Below, piece by piece: positions 1-7,243 of a DNA stretch of 11,651 nucleotides. The notes beneath the pieces are model-generated. The model had not been told where the DNA came from. It ran no database searches and was given only the letters and a program-made list of their open reading frames with translations. The position numbers and the translations under genes were made by a program. The stretch's first letter is position 1. Every line of letters starts with the position of its first letter. The DNA comes from Candidatus Saccharimonadota bacterium (GTDB lineage Bacteria > Patescibacteriota > Saccharimonadia > Saccharimonadales > Saccharimonadaceae). The stretch is from the NCBI GenBank assembly GCA_017964115.1, contig JAGCSL010000067.1, forward strand, positions 1 to 11,651, read 5' to 3'.

Positions 1-3000
1 AATTTAGCGCGGGTTTCGGGATGATAATTTGCAATTTGGGTAGAATAATCGACGTACTCTAATAAGTAAGCTACATCATCCATACTCAAACCGGAGATAC
101 GCGAAAGAGTGCCTCTGAAGCTAGTATCAATTGGATGAGCTTCGCGATATCTATTTTGGTAAGCAATGACTGGGTTTTCGCTGCCGGATTCCGGGTCGTC
201 CATGCCGTGAATGATACGCATATCTTCAACGTAGCGTTGATAATATTTAAATTCAGAATCCCAACGCGGATTATCGCTAGAATTAATACAGTTTTCGCCA
301 GTGGCCCATTTTTGATTACTGACATCTTCGGCGGCATTAACAACGTCAATAATATCATTAACAATTGGAAGGTTATTTATAACAATACCGCCGTCGGTTT
401 GGAGAGCATTAAGAATATTGGCATCCATAACACCCCATGGCGATTCGCGATTGACGCAGAAGTTAATAAATTTAGCGAGTTCGGAATTATCTTTAATTCT
501 TTCTGTCGAGCTAGTACTTGATGAACTTGAACTGCTCGAGGAGGATGATGATGATCCGCTTTCGGTAGGTGGATTATTTGGGAAATAACCAAACGGATCG
601 CCTTGGCGAGTGGAATTGGTTGCGAATTTATAGAAAACATAAGTTGAACCATAACGGTTGTGTAGCAGGGTTTTACCAGAAATATATTTTTCGCGATCAT
701 CTACATCGAATGATACGCCATCATTTTTTGCCCATACAATATCGTAACTATTGCCACACTTTATACAATCATGTTCGACGACTTGTGGTGGCATGATGCG
801 TTTGCCGTTTACCCAAATATCTTTCATGGCATTAAACTCGGCTTGGGTGTAGTTGCGATTACTGGTACTATAGTATTTACCTGCCGCATACCAACCACCA
901 TGAACGATATAATTAACAAAGTTGTCGGCTGTACGTGGAGTATTTTTCTTCTTGTATTCGAATAGGTTAGCCATCTGAGTTGCTTCGGTTTGCATAGCTT
1001 CAAGACTACCGCCGTTTTCGTGTTTAACGACTGCAATTAAGCCAGAGATTTGCGCATCGGTGAGATTATATTTTTGACCAGGATATATCTTGCCGCTATA
1101 GGCAATTCCGGTCGATGAGCCAGAAGAAGATCCGCCGCTAGTATACTCGATGTTTGGTTCAATAACGGCAATGTAAGTTGGATCATCTGGCTTAATATCA
1201 ATAGTTGAGTAGTCTGAGCTAACGATTGGATAGCCATACATATCACACTGAGTATTTTTAAGATTATTACATTCATTGTATTGGCTGGTATATGTTAAGT
1301 CGTTGTCGAGTGCGGCGGCGGATGGAATAAGTGAGCGTGCGGAACTGCCCACGACGCGGGTTAAGTTTGCTGCGCTACTTAGGAGTGGATTTGAATATGA
1401 TAAATAAGAGAATTTGGCCATAATTGAGCCAAGAAAAGTATTCGGACTAGAAACATCTAGCGGGCTACGATGAATACGATCTACTTCAGCTTCTTGTGCG
1501 ATTGCGCGGGTAGTATGGCGATTTTGAGTTTTTATAGACTCTTCAGAAGACGGCATATAGGCGCTACTCTGAGTTGCAAGTGAAAAGTTTGCGGCAGCGG
1601 CACCCTGCGAGAATAACTCGCCGGCTGGTATACCGGTATAAGTTTCGAAAATATTGCTAGCAAACATTTTTGCTACATAAGGAATAATTGCATTAACGAT
1701 AGCAGCGATAACGCCAGTAAGTACGATGCCACCAACTGTTTGAGCGATAGCGCCAATTACGAAAGTTGCAAGTTTTCCGCCTGGAATAGCAGTCGAGGCA
1801 AGGGACACAATAGCTGACGCTGCCATAACGCCCGAACATACGGTAGTGGTTGCGCCAACACTAATTGCAATTCTGGTAGCAGCCTTAGTAATATTGTCGA
1901 ATGAGAATGGCTGGACGGCAGATTCGGATGATAGGGTGTTACCCATTACGAGTTTCGATCCACTAGACTCAACCATGGATCCAGTGAGAGTTTTGGTAGT
2001 GGATTTACCATCTTCATCAACATATTCGACTGTACTGGTAGTTTGCTGCGTCATGAAATTGAGCGTTTCATTAATACCCGAAGCTTCACCTTCCCCTGCC
2101 ATCATTTTGCTAATTGGCTCCATAAAGCTTAGGAAATAGGCAATTGATTGATAGATTTGATAAGCTGAGACCGCAACAGCAGCTAGATTTGCAATGCGAA
2201 GTGCCGAACAAACCGGTACGCCAACCGTTGATACTTTACCTGCAATGTTATTGACCATAGCGCGCGCCTTTGATTCCGGCGTGGCTCCGTCAACATTGCG
2301 AGTATTAATATCTTCACCGTTTTCTCTAACCGATTCTTCGCCGGTTTCTTCGTCAGTTTCAGTACGTACTGTATTAATTGAGCCATCGGTACCTGTTACG
2401 CGATCGGAGACGGTTTCTTTGAAGTTTTCCATATCGGTCTCTTCGTCACCGGTAGATTTATATTGATCGAAGATGTCACGAGTGGCGCCTTTATTTTTAT
2501 AGAAGGTTTCGGAAGATTTATCGAAGAAACCAGCAATGCGGCCACGCTTGGCATTATAGTAAGCTTCACGGAAATTTGCATTGGATGCGAATTCGTTCTG
2601 GAATGAATTCGCGTCGACGATTTTGTTGCCGTATTTTAGAACAGTTTTGCCGCCAAGAAGAGCTTGACCGGATTCAAAAGCACCACTTGAGTTTAGGTGG
2701 CCAACCTCTATGCCATTATTAACGAGGCGTTTTTGCATATATGGGGTAAAAAGAGTGTATTTTTTAGTAAAATTACTAATTTTTACTTGTCCACCGCCAT
2801 CGATCATGTAAGACATGATACGCGTGTTGCGCATGTTATATGAGGTAAATTGAAGATCAGTCGCTTGAGTATAGAGTGCAGAGAGATGTGGTGCGAGCAT
2901 GGATTGAGTCGCATAAAAGAAGATACCACCGCCGAATAAAATACCAGTGATTGCGCCGATTGGCCCAGCTTTTTTGAAAAAACCTTTTCCCTTGCTTTTT

Positions 3001-3311
3001 TTGTTGGCAGTAGGAGATTTTCCTTTAACGGAATTGCGGAAATTTGACTGAATATTTTGGAGACTCGAATCGCTACGTTGATTACGTTCGCGACGGCGAA
3101 GAGCATCAGAATTGCTTTCGCGACGATTGCGTCCGGTTAAGTCTTGGTCTTCTGGATTAAGATTATCGGGTTCTATGCTAGTAGAAGCGCTTTTTTCAGC
3201 GTCGGATAATTCTTGACGAGAGATATTAGACGGCCTAATGTCCGCCTCTTCCATATTATTATATGGATCTCTTGAACTGCGATAACGTTTATTGCGTGGT
3301 GTGGAGACCAT
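1..3311 (-). CDS. Giant membrane-anchored T4SS-associated protein with SleB-like wall-hydrolase domain (C-terminus beyond window)
   Basis: The frame is open from the ATG at 3311 to base 1, at least 1103 codons, with no stop. I translated it by hand. Residues 1-115 are polar and rich in Arg, Asn and Ser, ending in a Lys-rich patch. A hydrophobic segment follows at about 116-138, so the N-terminus is probably cytoplasmic and the rest exported. Further hydrophobic stretches lie at about 370-403 and 474-548; the latter is long, Ala/Gly/Val-rich, and could be several helices. Residues about 748-905 resemble cell-wall hydrolases of the SleB (Hydrolase_2) type: VVKHENGG with Glu765 as candidate catalytic acid, then QTEATQMANLF, then VNGKRIMPPQVVEHD, plus a Cys849/Cys852 pair. 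Thirteen consecutive serines (920-932) link to an unrecognised region from 937. It is the last leftward gene seen, 60 bases after virB4, and has its own promoter-like sequence. By position it may replace VirB1/CwlT. The ORF is certain; the hydrolase call is a by-eye family resemblance. Confidence 0.85.
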   Translation of the reverse strand, partial: MVSTPRNKRYRSSRDPYNNMEEADIRPSNISRQELSDAEKSASTSIEPDNLNPEDQDLTGRNRRESNSDALRRRERNQRSDSSLQNIQSNFRNSVKGKSPTANKKSKGKGFFKKAGPIGAITGILFGGGIFFYATQSMLAPHLSALYTQATDLQFTSYNMRNTRIMSYMIDGGGQVKISNFTKKYTLFTPYMQKRLVNNGIEVGHLNSSGAFESGQALLGGKTVLKYGNKIVDANSFQNEFASNANFREAYYNAKRGRIAGFFDKSSETFYKNKGATRDIFDQYKSTGDEETDMENFKETVSDRVTGTDGSINTVRTETDEETGEESVRENGEDINTRNVDGATPESKARAMVNNIAGKVSTVGVPVCSALRIANLAAVAVSAYQIYQSIAYFLSFMEPISKMMAGEGEASGINETLNFMTQQTTSTVEYVDEDGKSTTKTLTGSMVESSGSKLVMGNTLSSESAVQPFSFDNITKAATRIAISVGATTTVCSGVMAASAIVSLASTAIPGGKLATFVIGAIAQTVGGIVLTGVIAAIVNAIIPYVAKMFASNIFETYTGIPAGELFSQGAAAANFSLATQSSAYMPSSEESIKTQNRHTTRAIAQEAEVDRIHRSPLDVSSPNTFLGSIMAKFSYLSYSNPLLSSAANLTRVVGSSARSLIPSAAALDNDLTYTSQYNECNNLKNTQCDMYGYPIVSSDYSTIDIKPDDPTYIAVIEPNIEYTSGGSSSGSSTGIAYSGKIYPGQKYNLTDAQISGLIAVVKHENGGSLEAMQTEATQMANLFEYKKKNTPRTADNFVNYIVHGGWYAAGKYYSTSNRNYTQAEFNAMKDIWVNGKRIMPPQVVEHDCIKCGNSYDIVWAKNDGVSFDVDDREKYISGKTLLHNRYGSTYVFYKFATNSTRQGDPFGYFPNNPPTESGSSSSSSSSSSSSSTSSTERIKDNSELAKFINFCVNRESPWGVMDANILNALQTDGGIVINNLPIVNDIIDVVNAAEDVSNQKWATGENCINSSDNPRWDSEFKYYQRYVEDMRIIHGMDDPESGSENPVIAYQNRYREAHPIDTSFRGTLSRISGLSMDDVAYLLEYVDYSTQIANYHPETRAK

Positions 3312-3320
3312 GATGTATAT

Positions 3321-3349
3321 ATTTTACAACATTTTAATAGAGATGTCGA
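3321..3349 (-). promoter_or_regulatory. Promoter before the giant T4SS-associated gene
   Basis: TCGACA (3349-3344), a 17-base spacer and TAAAAT (3326-3321); each hexamer matches consensus at 5 of 6 positions. The -10 ends 9 bases before the ATG at 3311, predicting a leader of about 3 bases. No Shine-Dalgarno sequence is present upstream of this ATG. Confidence 0.6.
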
Positions 3350-3371
3350 ATAATAAAACAGATTAAAATGA

Positions 3372-5168
3372 CTATTTTTTGGCGGTTTCGACAGGGTTGG
3401 TAGTGATGAGGTCTTCTTCAGTATCGGAAGCGACGATTTGAATATGAACGTGGTTTTGACCAGCAAAGAAAAGTCCCTGCCCAACTGGGAAGTTAGAAAG
3501 ACGTTTGCGCTCCTCAGCGGTAAGTTTAAAGACGTCGGAAAGGACATCGACGGCGGAAGCGGATTGCTTTAATAGTAGCTGCATGGAAGAGTTTGCAACG
3601 ATAGCACGGCCCATCTTGGACGACATGAAGTCCTCAACGTCCTGGGTGATAGTCGTGAGGCCAAGATAATACTTACGAGCACGCTTAGCGAGGCTAAAGA
3701 GGAAGTTTGCGGAATCTTCATATTTCATGAGCTGCCAGGCCTCATCTACGAGGAGGAGGCGACGCTTTTGTTGAGCACGAACGATATTCCAAATGTGTGA
3801 CAGAACAATATACATAGCGACTGGGCGAAGTTCATCTTCAAGGTCGCGAATGTTGAAGACAGCCATCTGGTTGTTGATATCGATATTGGATTGTTGTGAG
3901 AAAATACCCGCGAAGCTACCAGTAGTATATTTGCGAAGACGCTGAGCGAGGCTTGGGCCGGAGCCGCCCATATGAAGCAAAGTGTCGAACAAGTTCATAA
4001 TGGTTGGCGGAGTCGCAGCGTGTGTGAGTGGGTCGTTTGTAATACCAGCACGGGCATAGGTATCGATGAGCGCTTGGTCGAGATCGGCTTCTTCAGCTGG
4101 AGATAGACCAGCGCCGTTGCCGAGCATGAGGCGGAAAAGACCATGGAGCGTAACAAGGTTGGCGCGAAGCGCATCGTTAGCATCTTCGGAATCGACAACC
4201 TTTGGTAAGTCGAATGGGTTAATACGTACATCGGAGTTAAGACTGAGGCGAACGTAGGCGCCACCGACAGCGTCGCAAAGCTTCTGATACTCGTTTTCTG
4301 GGTCGATAATGAGAATTTCGGTACCAACCATCATAGAACGAAGGGCTTCAAGCTTGACGGTGAATGACTTACCTGCACCAGACTTAGCGAAGACGACCAT
4401 ATTGGCGTTTTCAAGTGTGAACCGGTCGAAAATAACGAGACCGTTATTATGCATGTTGACGCCATAAAGAATACCTTTTTCCTGAGTAAGGTCGGCTGAA
4501 GTGAACGGGAAGCTGGTTGAAATAGCGCCCGTGTTCATGTTACGACGAATCTGAAGTTGGTCGGAACATTGAGGCATGGTACTATTCATACCCTGCTCTT
4601 GTTGTGAGCTGGCAACTTTGCTAAAGACCATTTGCTGACCGAAAATGTTTTCAATTTTGTGCTGTACGAATTGAAGCTCGTCAAGAGAGTCGGCGTAAAT
4701 AGTAACATAGAGGCCGTAGCGGAAGAATTTTTCGGCACCGACCTGGAGCTGATCGCGAAGATCCTCAGCATCGGTAATAGCAGCTTCGAGCTCTGGATCA
4801 CGAACTTTACCCTTCTCGCTATTGATATTCATACTAGCTTCGAGCTGAGTCACCTTCTTGGTGAGGTTTTTCATGACTACGCCAGTATCGACTGGGTAAA
4901 TATACATCGAAACATCAATAACTTCGTCGATATTAATAACAGAGCTAAGCCAGCCGGTCACGAGCATACGTGGATAGCCGTAGACATAAATGGTGCGGCC
5001 GTATTTTGTGCCGAGGCGGAAATAATCGGAATGAATTTCGATGCTGGAAGGAGAAATGAGATCGCGAAGGGTGGTAATACCAGTTTCAAAGGCTTTTTGA
5101 ATTTCAACTTCTTCTTGGAGTTGTGCCTGCGCGGCAATGTCGGCGGCGCTAAGTTGTTTTCTTGCCAT
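3372..5168 (-). CDS. virB4: VirB4-family T4SS ATPase
   Basis: This 598-residue cytoplasmic ATPase powers type IV secretion or pilus assembly. Walker A is AKSGAGKS at 261-268 (Lys267, Ser268). Walker B is LLLVDE at 471-476 (Asp475, Glu476), followed by WQLM and then GLTTITQD with Gln509, the usual VirB4/TraC sensor glutamine. The sequence IDPENEYQKL after Walker A and the C-terminal GQGLFFAGQNHVHIQI are typical of the family. Residues 1 to about 250 form the non-ATPase N-domain, with no membrane segment. The length suits Gram-positive or CPR VirB4 proteins, which are shorter than proteobacterial ones of about 800 residues. The ATG overlaps the stop of the upstream gene by one base (TAATG), and a GGGAG site lies 9 bases upstream, so the two are translationally coupled. 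All core motifs are intact. Confidence 0.96.
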   Translation of the reverse strand: MARKQLSAADIAAQAQLQEEVEIQKAFETGITTLRDLISPSSIEIHSDYFRLGTKYGRTIYVYGYPRMLVTGWLSSVINIDEVIDVSMYIYPVDTGVVMKNLTKKVTQLEASMNINSEKGKVRDPELEAAITDAEDLRDQLQVGAEKFFRYGLYVTIYADSLDELQFVQHKIENIFGQQMVFSKVASSQQEQGMNSTMPQCSDQLQIRRNMNTGAISTSFPFTSADLTQEKGILYGVNMHNNGLVIFDRFTLENANMVVFAKSGAGKSFTVKLEALRSMMVGTEILIIDPENEYQKLCDAVGGAYVRLSLNSDVRINPFDLPKVVDSEDANDALRANLVTLHGLFRLMLGNGAGLSPAEEADLDQALIDTYARAGITNDPLTHAATPPTIMNLFDTLLHMGGSGPSLAQRLRKYTTGSFAGIFSQQSNIDINNQMAVFNIRDLEDELRPVAMYIVLSHIWNIVRAQQKRRLLLVDEAWQLMKYEDSANFLFSLAKRARKYYLGLTTITQDVEDFMSSKMGRAIVANSSMQLLLKQSASAVDVLSDVFKLTAEERKRLSNFPVGQGLFFAGQNHVHIQIVASDTEEDLITTNPVETAKK

Positions 5169-6016
5169 TATTTTTGACTCCCTTCTGCTTCAGGTTCACC
5201 TTTCTTAACGTAAAGATGAGCTAATTTATTGAAATCTCCGAGCGGTTCGCGAACGGCAGTGTCTGGGTTATTGAAGTTGTAGTAAAGTTGACCGAGTTCC
5301 TTAGTATTGAGACGTACAGAATGGATACCAATTTGGAAGAGGCCGGAGATGACGGCTTCGACGCGGTTATTAATTTCAGTGACTGCTTTATCGTAAGTGG
5401 CGCGATCGATACGAGTAACGACAGGGCCTTTAGTACGGCTAAAAGACTTAAAGAAGTTCTTCGTTTGTGTGACGGCTTTTTCCGCCTCGGAAGAAGTGTA
5501 ATATGGAATAACAATAAAGAAAGATTTATCCATAATGTTAGCTTCTTGAGACAGTTCGTCAATGAAGTCGATGTAATCATCCATAAGGATGCCGAGAAGC
5601 ATATTGTCATTATTGCGACGAAGTTCAGTAAGGCGGTCGAGATATGGTCCAATATCGACACGTTGCGAACGAACAAGAATTTGAACAGTGAAGTTTAAGG
5701 AGTTTAAGAAGTTTTGATAGGAATACTCAACAGCTTCGCGTTCCTGATCGGACATAAGATCGAAGTTGATGGATTTACACGCAACCACAGCGCGGAAGGA
5801 GCCATCTTTCATGATAACCATTGAATCGCGAAGCTCGGAAATGATAAGGGTGGCTTGCGTAGAGGTTGGGTTTTCTTTTTGCGGAGCAGCTTGCATTTGT
5901 TGTTGCGGAACTGCGCCTGGCTGGCTCATGACAGCTTGTTGCGGCATCGCATTAGCTTGCTGCGGTGCGGCTTGGGGATTTTGATTTGGCATTGCCTGTG
6001 GTTGTTGTGGTTGCAC
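5168..6016 (-). CDS. VirB4/TraC N-terminal-domain-like protein
   Basis: This 282-residue protein starts with GTG at 6016, preceded at 6 bases by a strong AAGGAG site; no ATG fits as well. Residues 1 to about 48 are Gln/Pro/Ala/Met-rich and probably disordered. Residues from about 52 resemble the N-terminal domain of TraC/VirB4 proteins: MVIMKDGSFRAVVACKSINF, then FLNSLNFTVQILVRSQRVDI, then FFIVIPYY and, late in the protein, RLNTKELGQLYYNFNNP. There is no Walker motif and no membrane segment, so it is not itself an ATPase. It lies directly before virB4 with a one-base overlap. I infer a partner of VirB4 that supplies a membrane-docking or assembly surface. It could alternatively be a diverged VirB4 paralogue that lost its motor domain. 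The fold call is by eye. Confidence 0.8.
   Translation of the reverse strand: MQPQQPQAMPNQNPQAAPQQANAMPQQAVMSQPGAVPQQQMQAAPQKENPTSTQATLIISELRDSMVIMKDGSFRAVVACKSINFDLMSDQEREAVEYSYQNFLNSLNFTVQILVRSQRVDIGPYLDRLTELRRNNDNMLLGILMDDYIDFIDELSQEANIMDKSFFIVIPYYTSSEAEKAVTQTKNFFKSFSRTKGPVVTRIDRATYDKAVTEINNRVEAVISGLFQIGIHSVRLNTKELGQLYYNFNNPDTAVREPLGDFNKLAHLYVKKGEPEAEGSQK
5178..5184 (-). promoter_or_regulatory. Shine-Dalgarno site of virB4
   Basis: AAGGGAG lies inside the end of the upstream gene, 9 bases before the virB4 ATG, which itself shares its A with the upstream TAA. This is a coupled start. Confidence 0.75.
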
Positions 6017-6022
6017 TGTTTA

Positions 6023-6028
6023 CTCCTT
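6023..6028 (-). promoter_or_regulatory. Shine-Dalgarno site deciding the GTG start at 6016
   Basis: AAGGAG lies 6 bases before GTG and overlaps the TAA stop of the PrgI-family gene. It fixes the start of the VirB4 N-domain-like gene and shows that the host uses canonical ribosome binding at some genes. Confidence 0.85.
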
Positions 6029-7178
6029 AATGTAATGAAATATAAACTTCGTCGTCCTTCTTCTCTTTTATACGTTTTGCCTGTTTAGCAATAGTTTCAA
6101 TGGAGAAGTCATTATTATTTGCGAGGTCGAGGATATTTGGATCGGTTTGTTCTTCGACTTCTTTACGTTCGGCTTGGCGTTTAGCCTCGGCTTCAGCGGC
6201 GGCGGCGGCTTTTTCGGCTTCAATTTCGGCCACTATAGAGTCGGGTTTAATAATTGCATCATTTGTTTTAATAGCATCATCACTAAGTGGATTGTCGCCG
6301 ATATCTTCTTGAGGGATAGTTGCTTCTTGTGGTACGGTGGAGGCTGGAGCCGCTATGGCCTCGGTTGCAACTGGATTTTCTGGTAGGGCTGGAGGTTGCG
6401 GAGCAACTTGTGGAGCTTGCTCAGGTGTAGTTGTAATTGGAGTAGGTTGAGCGAATGGTGCTGCGGATTGTGTTGGCTCTGGCATATTCGGTGCTTGCGG
6501 TATTGGTTGTTGGTTTATAGCCGTTGGAGCTGGTTGAGGTGCAGCTTGGTTAGGATGAGTAGTTATATTTGGAGTAGCAGTATTATTTTTGATGGCGGCA
6601 CGCATTTGGTTGATAGCCTCGTCGTGACGCGAAGAGGCGTTGTCTTGAAGAGTTTGATTAATTGAATTATTACTAGCGGTAGGGTCATCAAACATATCAA
6701 GCGTGTCGTTAGCTTCGGCATAGATTTCTTCTTTCACGCCAGAATTTGGGGTAGCACCTTTAATGGCGTAACCTTCGGTATCAATAATGTCGGCAAGGAA
6801 GGAAAGACGATGCATAGCTTCGTCCTGATCGATGTCTTTCGTACGCTTCTCTTCGGTTTGTTTTGGCGCAGTAATCATAATAGTTGATTCTGGTTCGCCT
6901 GGCTCCCAAGTGCGCGTGTGCGGTTTGAGATAGAAAGAAACTACGGCAGAAAGATATGTCTCCATCGGCTGATCTTTCTTAAGAGGTAAAGCTAGGGCAC
7001 CAAGAAGAAGTATTGGTGGTACCAATACTATAATGAGAGGTGGAAAAATTCCCCAGAACAAAACACCCAAGCCAATTAAGCCACCAATAATCATCAGGTA
7101 GACAAATTGACGGAAAGTAAATGGCCCGAGGAGTTTATCTTCGGCCTCAACATCTTGTGGGACCTTATACTGAGCCAT
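6027..7178 (-). CDS. PrgI-family T4SS inner-membrane protein with long disordered extension
   Basis: The protein has 383 residues. The first 100 or so are a classic PrgI-family domain: MAQYKVPQDVEAEDKLLGPF, the FTFRQFVYLM segment, two adjacent membrane helices at about 24-43 and 46-66, then YLSAVVSFYLKPHTRTW. PrgI-like proteins of Gram-positive conjugation systems are small membrane proteins encoded just before VirB4, as here, and they probably stand in for VirB3. The remaining 280 residues are unusual. They comprise an acidic region (about 105-200), a Pro/Gln/Ala/Thr-rich stretch (about 200-290), and a highly charged Ala/Glu/Lys helix near residues 315-345 that looks like a coiled coil. This tail is probably cytoplasmic. 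The gene ends 10 bases before the next GTG, its TAA lying inside that gene's Shine-Dalgarno region. A promoter-like sequence immediately precedes its ATG. Confidence 0.9.
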   Translation of the reverse strand: MAQYKVPQDVEAEDKLLGPFTFRQFVYLMIIGGLIGLGVLFWGIFPPLIIVLVPPILLLGALALPLKKDQPMETYLSAVVSFYLKPHTRTWEPGEPESTIMITAPKQTEEKRTKDIDQDEAMHRLSFLADIIDTEGYAIKGATPNSGVKEEIYAEANDTLDMFDDPTASNNSINQTLQDNASSRHDEAINQMRAAIKNNTATPNITTHPNQAAPQPAPTAINQQPIPQAPNMPEPTQSAAPFAQPTPITTTPEQAPQVAPQPPALPENPVATEAIAAPASTVPQEATIPQEDIGDNPLSDDAIKTNDAIIKPDSIVAEIEAEKAAAAAEAEAKRQAERKEVEEQTDPNILDLANNNDFSIETIAKQAKRIKEKKDDEVYISLH

Positions 7179-7182
7179 ACTT

Positions 7183-7196
7183 ATATTTTAACATAA
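7183..7196 (-). promoter_or_regulatory. Internal extended -10 promoter before the PrgI-family gene
   Basis: The TTATGTTAAAATAT block contains TGTTAAAAT, an extended -10, ending 6 bases before the ATG at 7178. The expected start point is at the A of that ATG. No clear -35 is present and no Shine-Dalgarno sequence precedes the ATG. The block differs by one base in 14 from the promoter of the pilin operon. Confidence 0.6.
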
Positions 7197-7243
7197 TCAT
7201 TAATTTTTATGGCCAGCATAAGGTCTGTTTTTTCGGTTTTTTA

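Noticed and set aside
86..3106. Series of minus-strand ORFs of 60-110 residues within the first 3.1 kb
   Set aside because: All sit in one other minus frame and are shadows of the continuous giant ORF starting at 3311.
1..3311. Codon use in the giant gene appearing more A/T-ending than in virB4
   Set aside because: Judged only by eye; not counted, and large exported proteins often differ from conserved ATPases. Not enough to claim transfer.
4632..5177. 181-residue plus-strand ORF opposite virB4
   Set aside because: It is a shadow of a well-supported conserved gene with intact motifs. There is no ribosome site or family resemblance.
7197..7243. Possible intrinsic terminator between the VirB6-like and PrgI genes (TTATG/CATAA stem near 7208-7222)
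   Set aside because: The stem is only 5 pairs, and in the leftward direction it is followed by A-rich, not T-rich, sequence. The T-tract lies on the other strand, where no gene reads.
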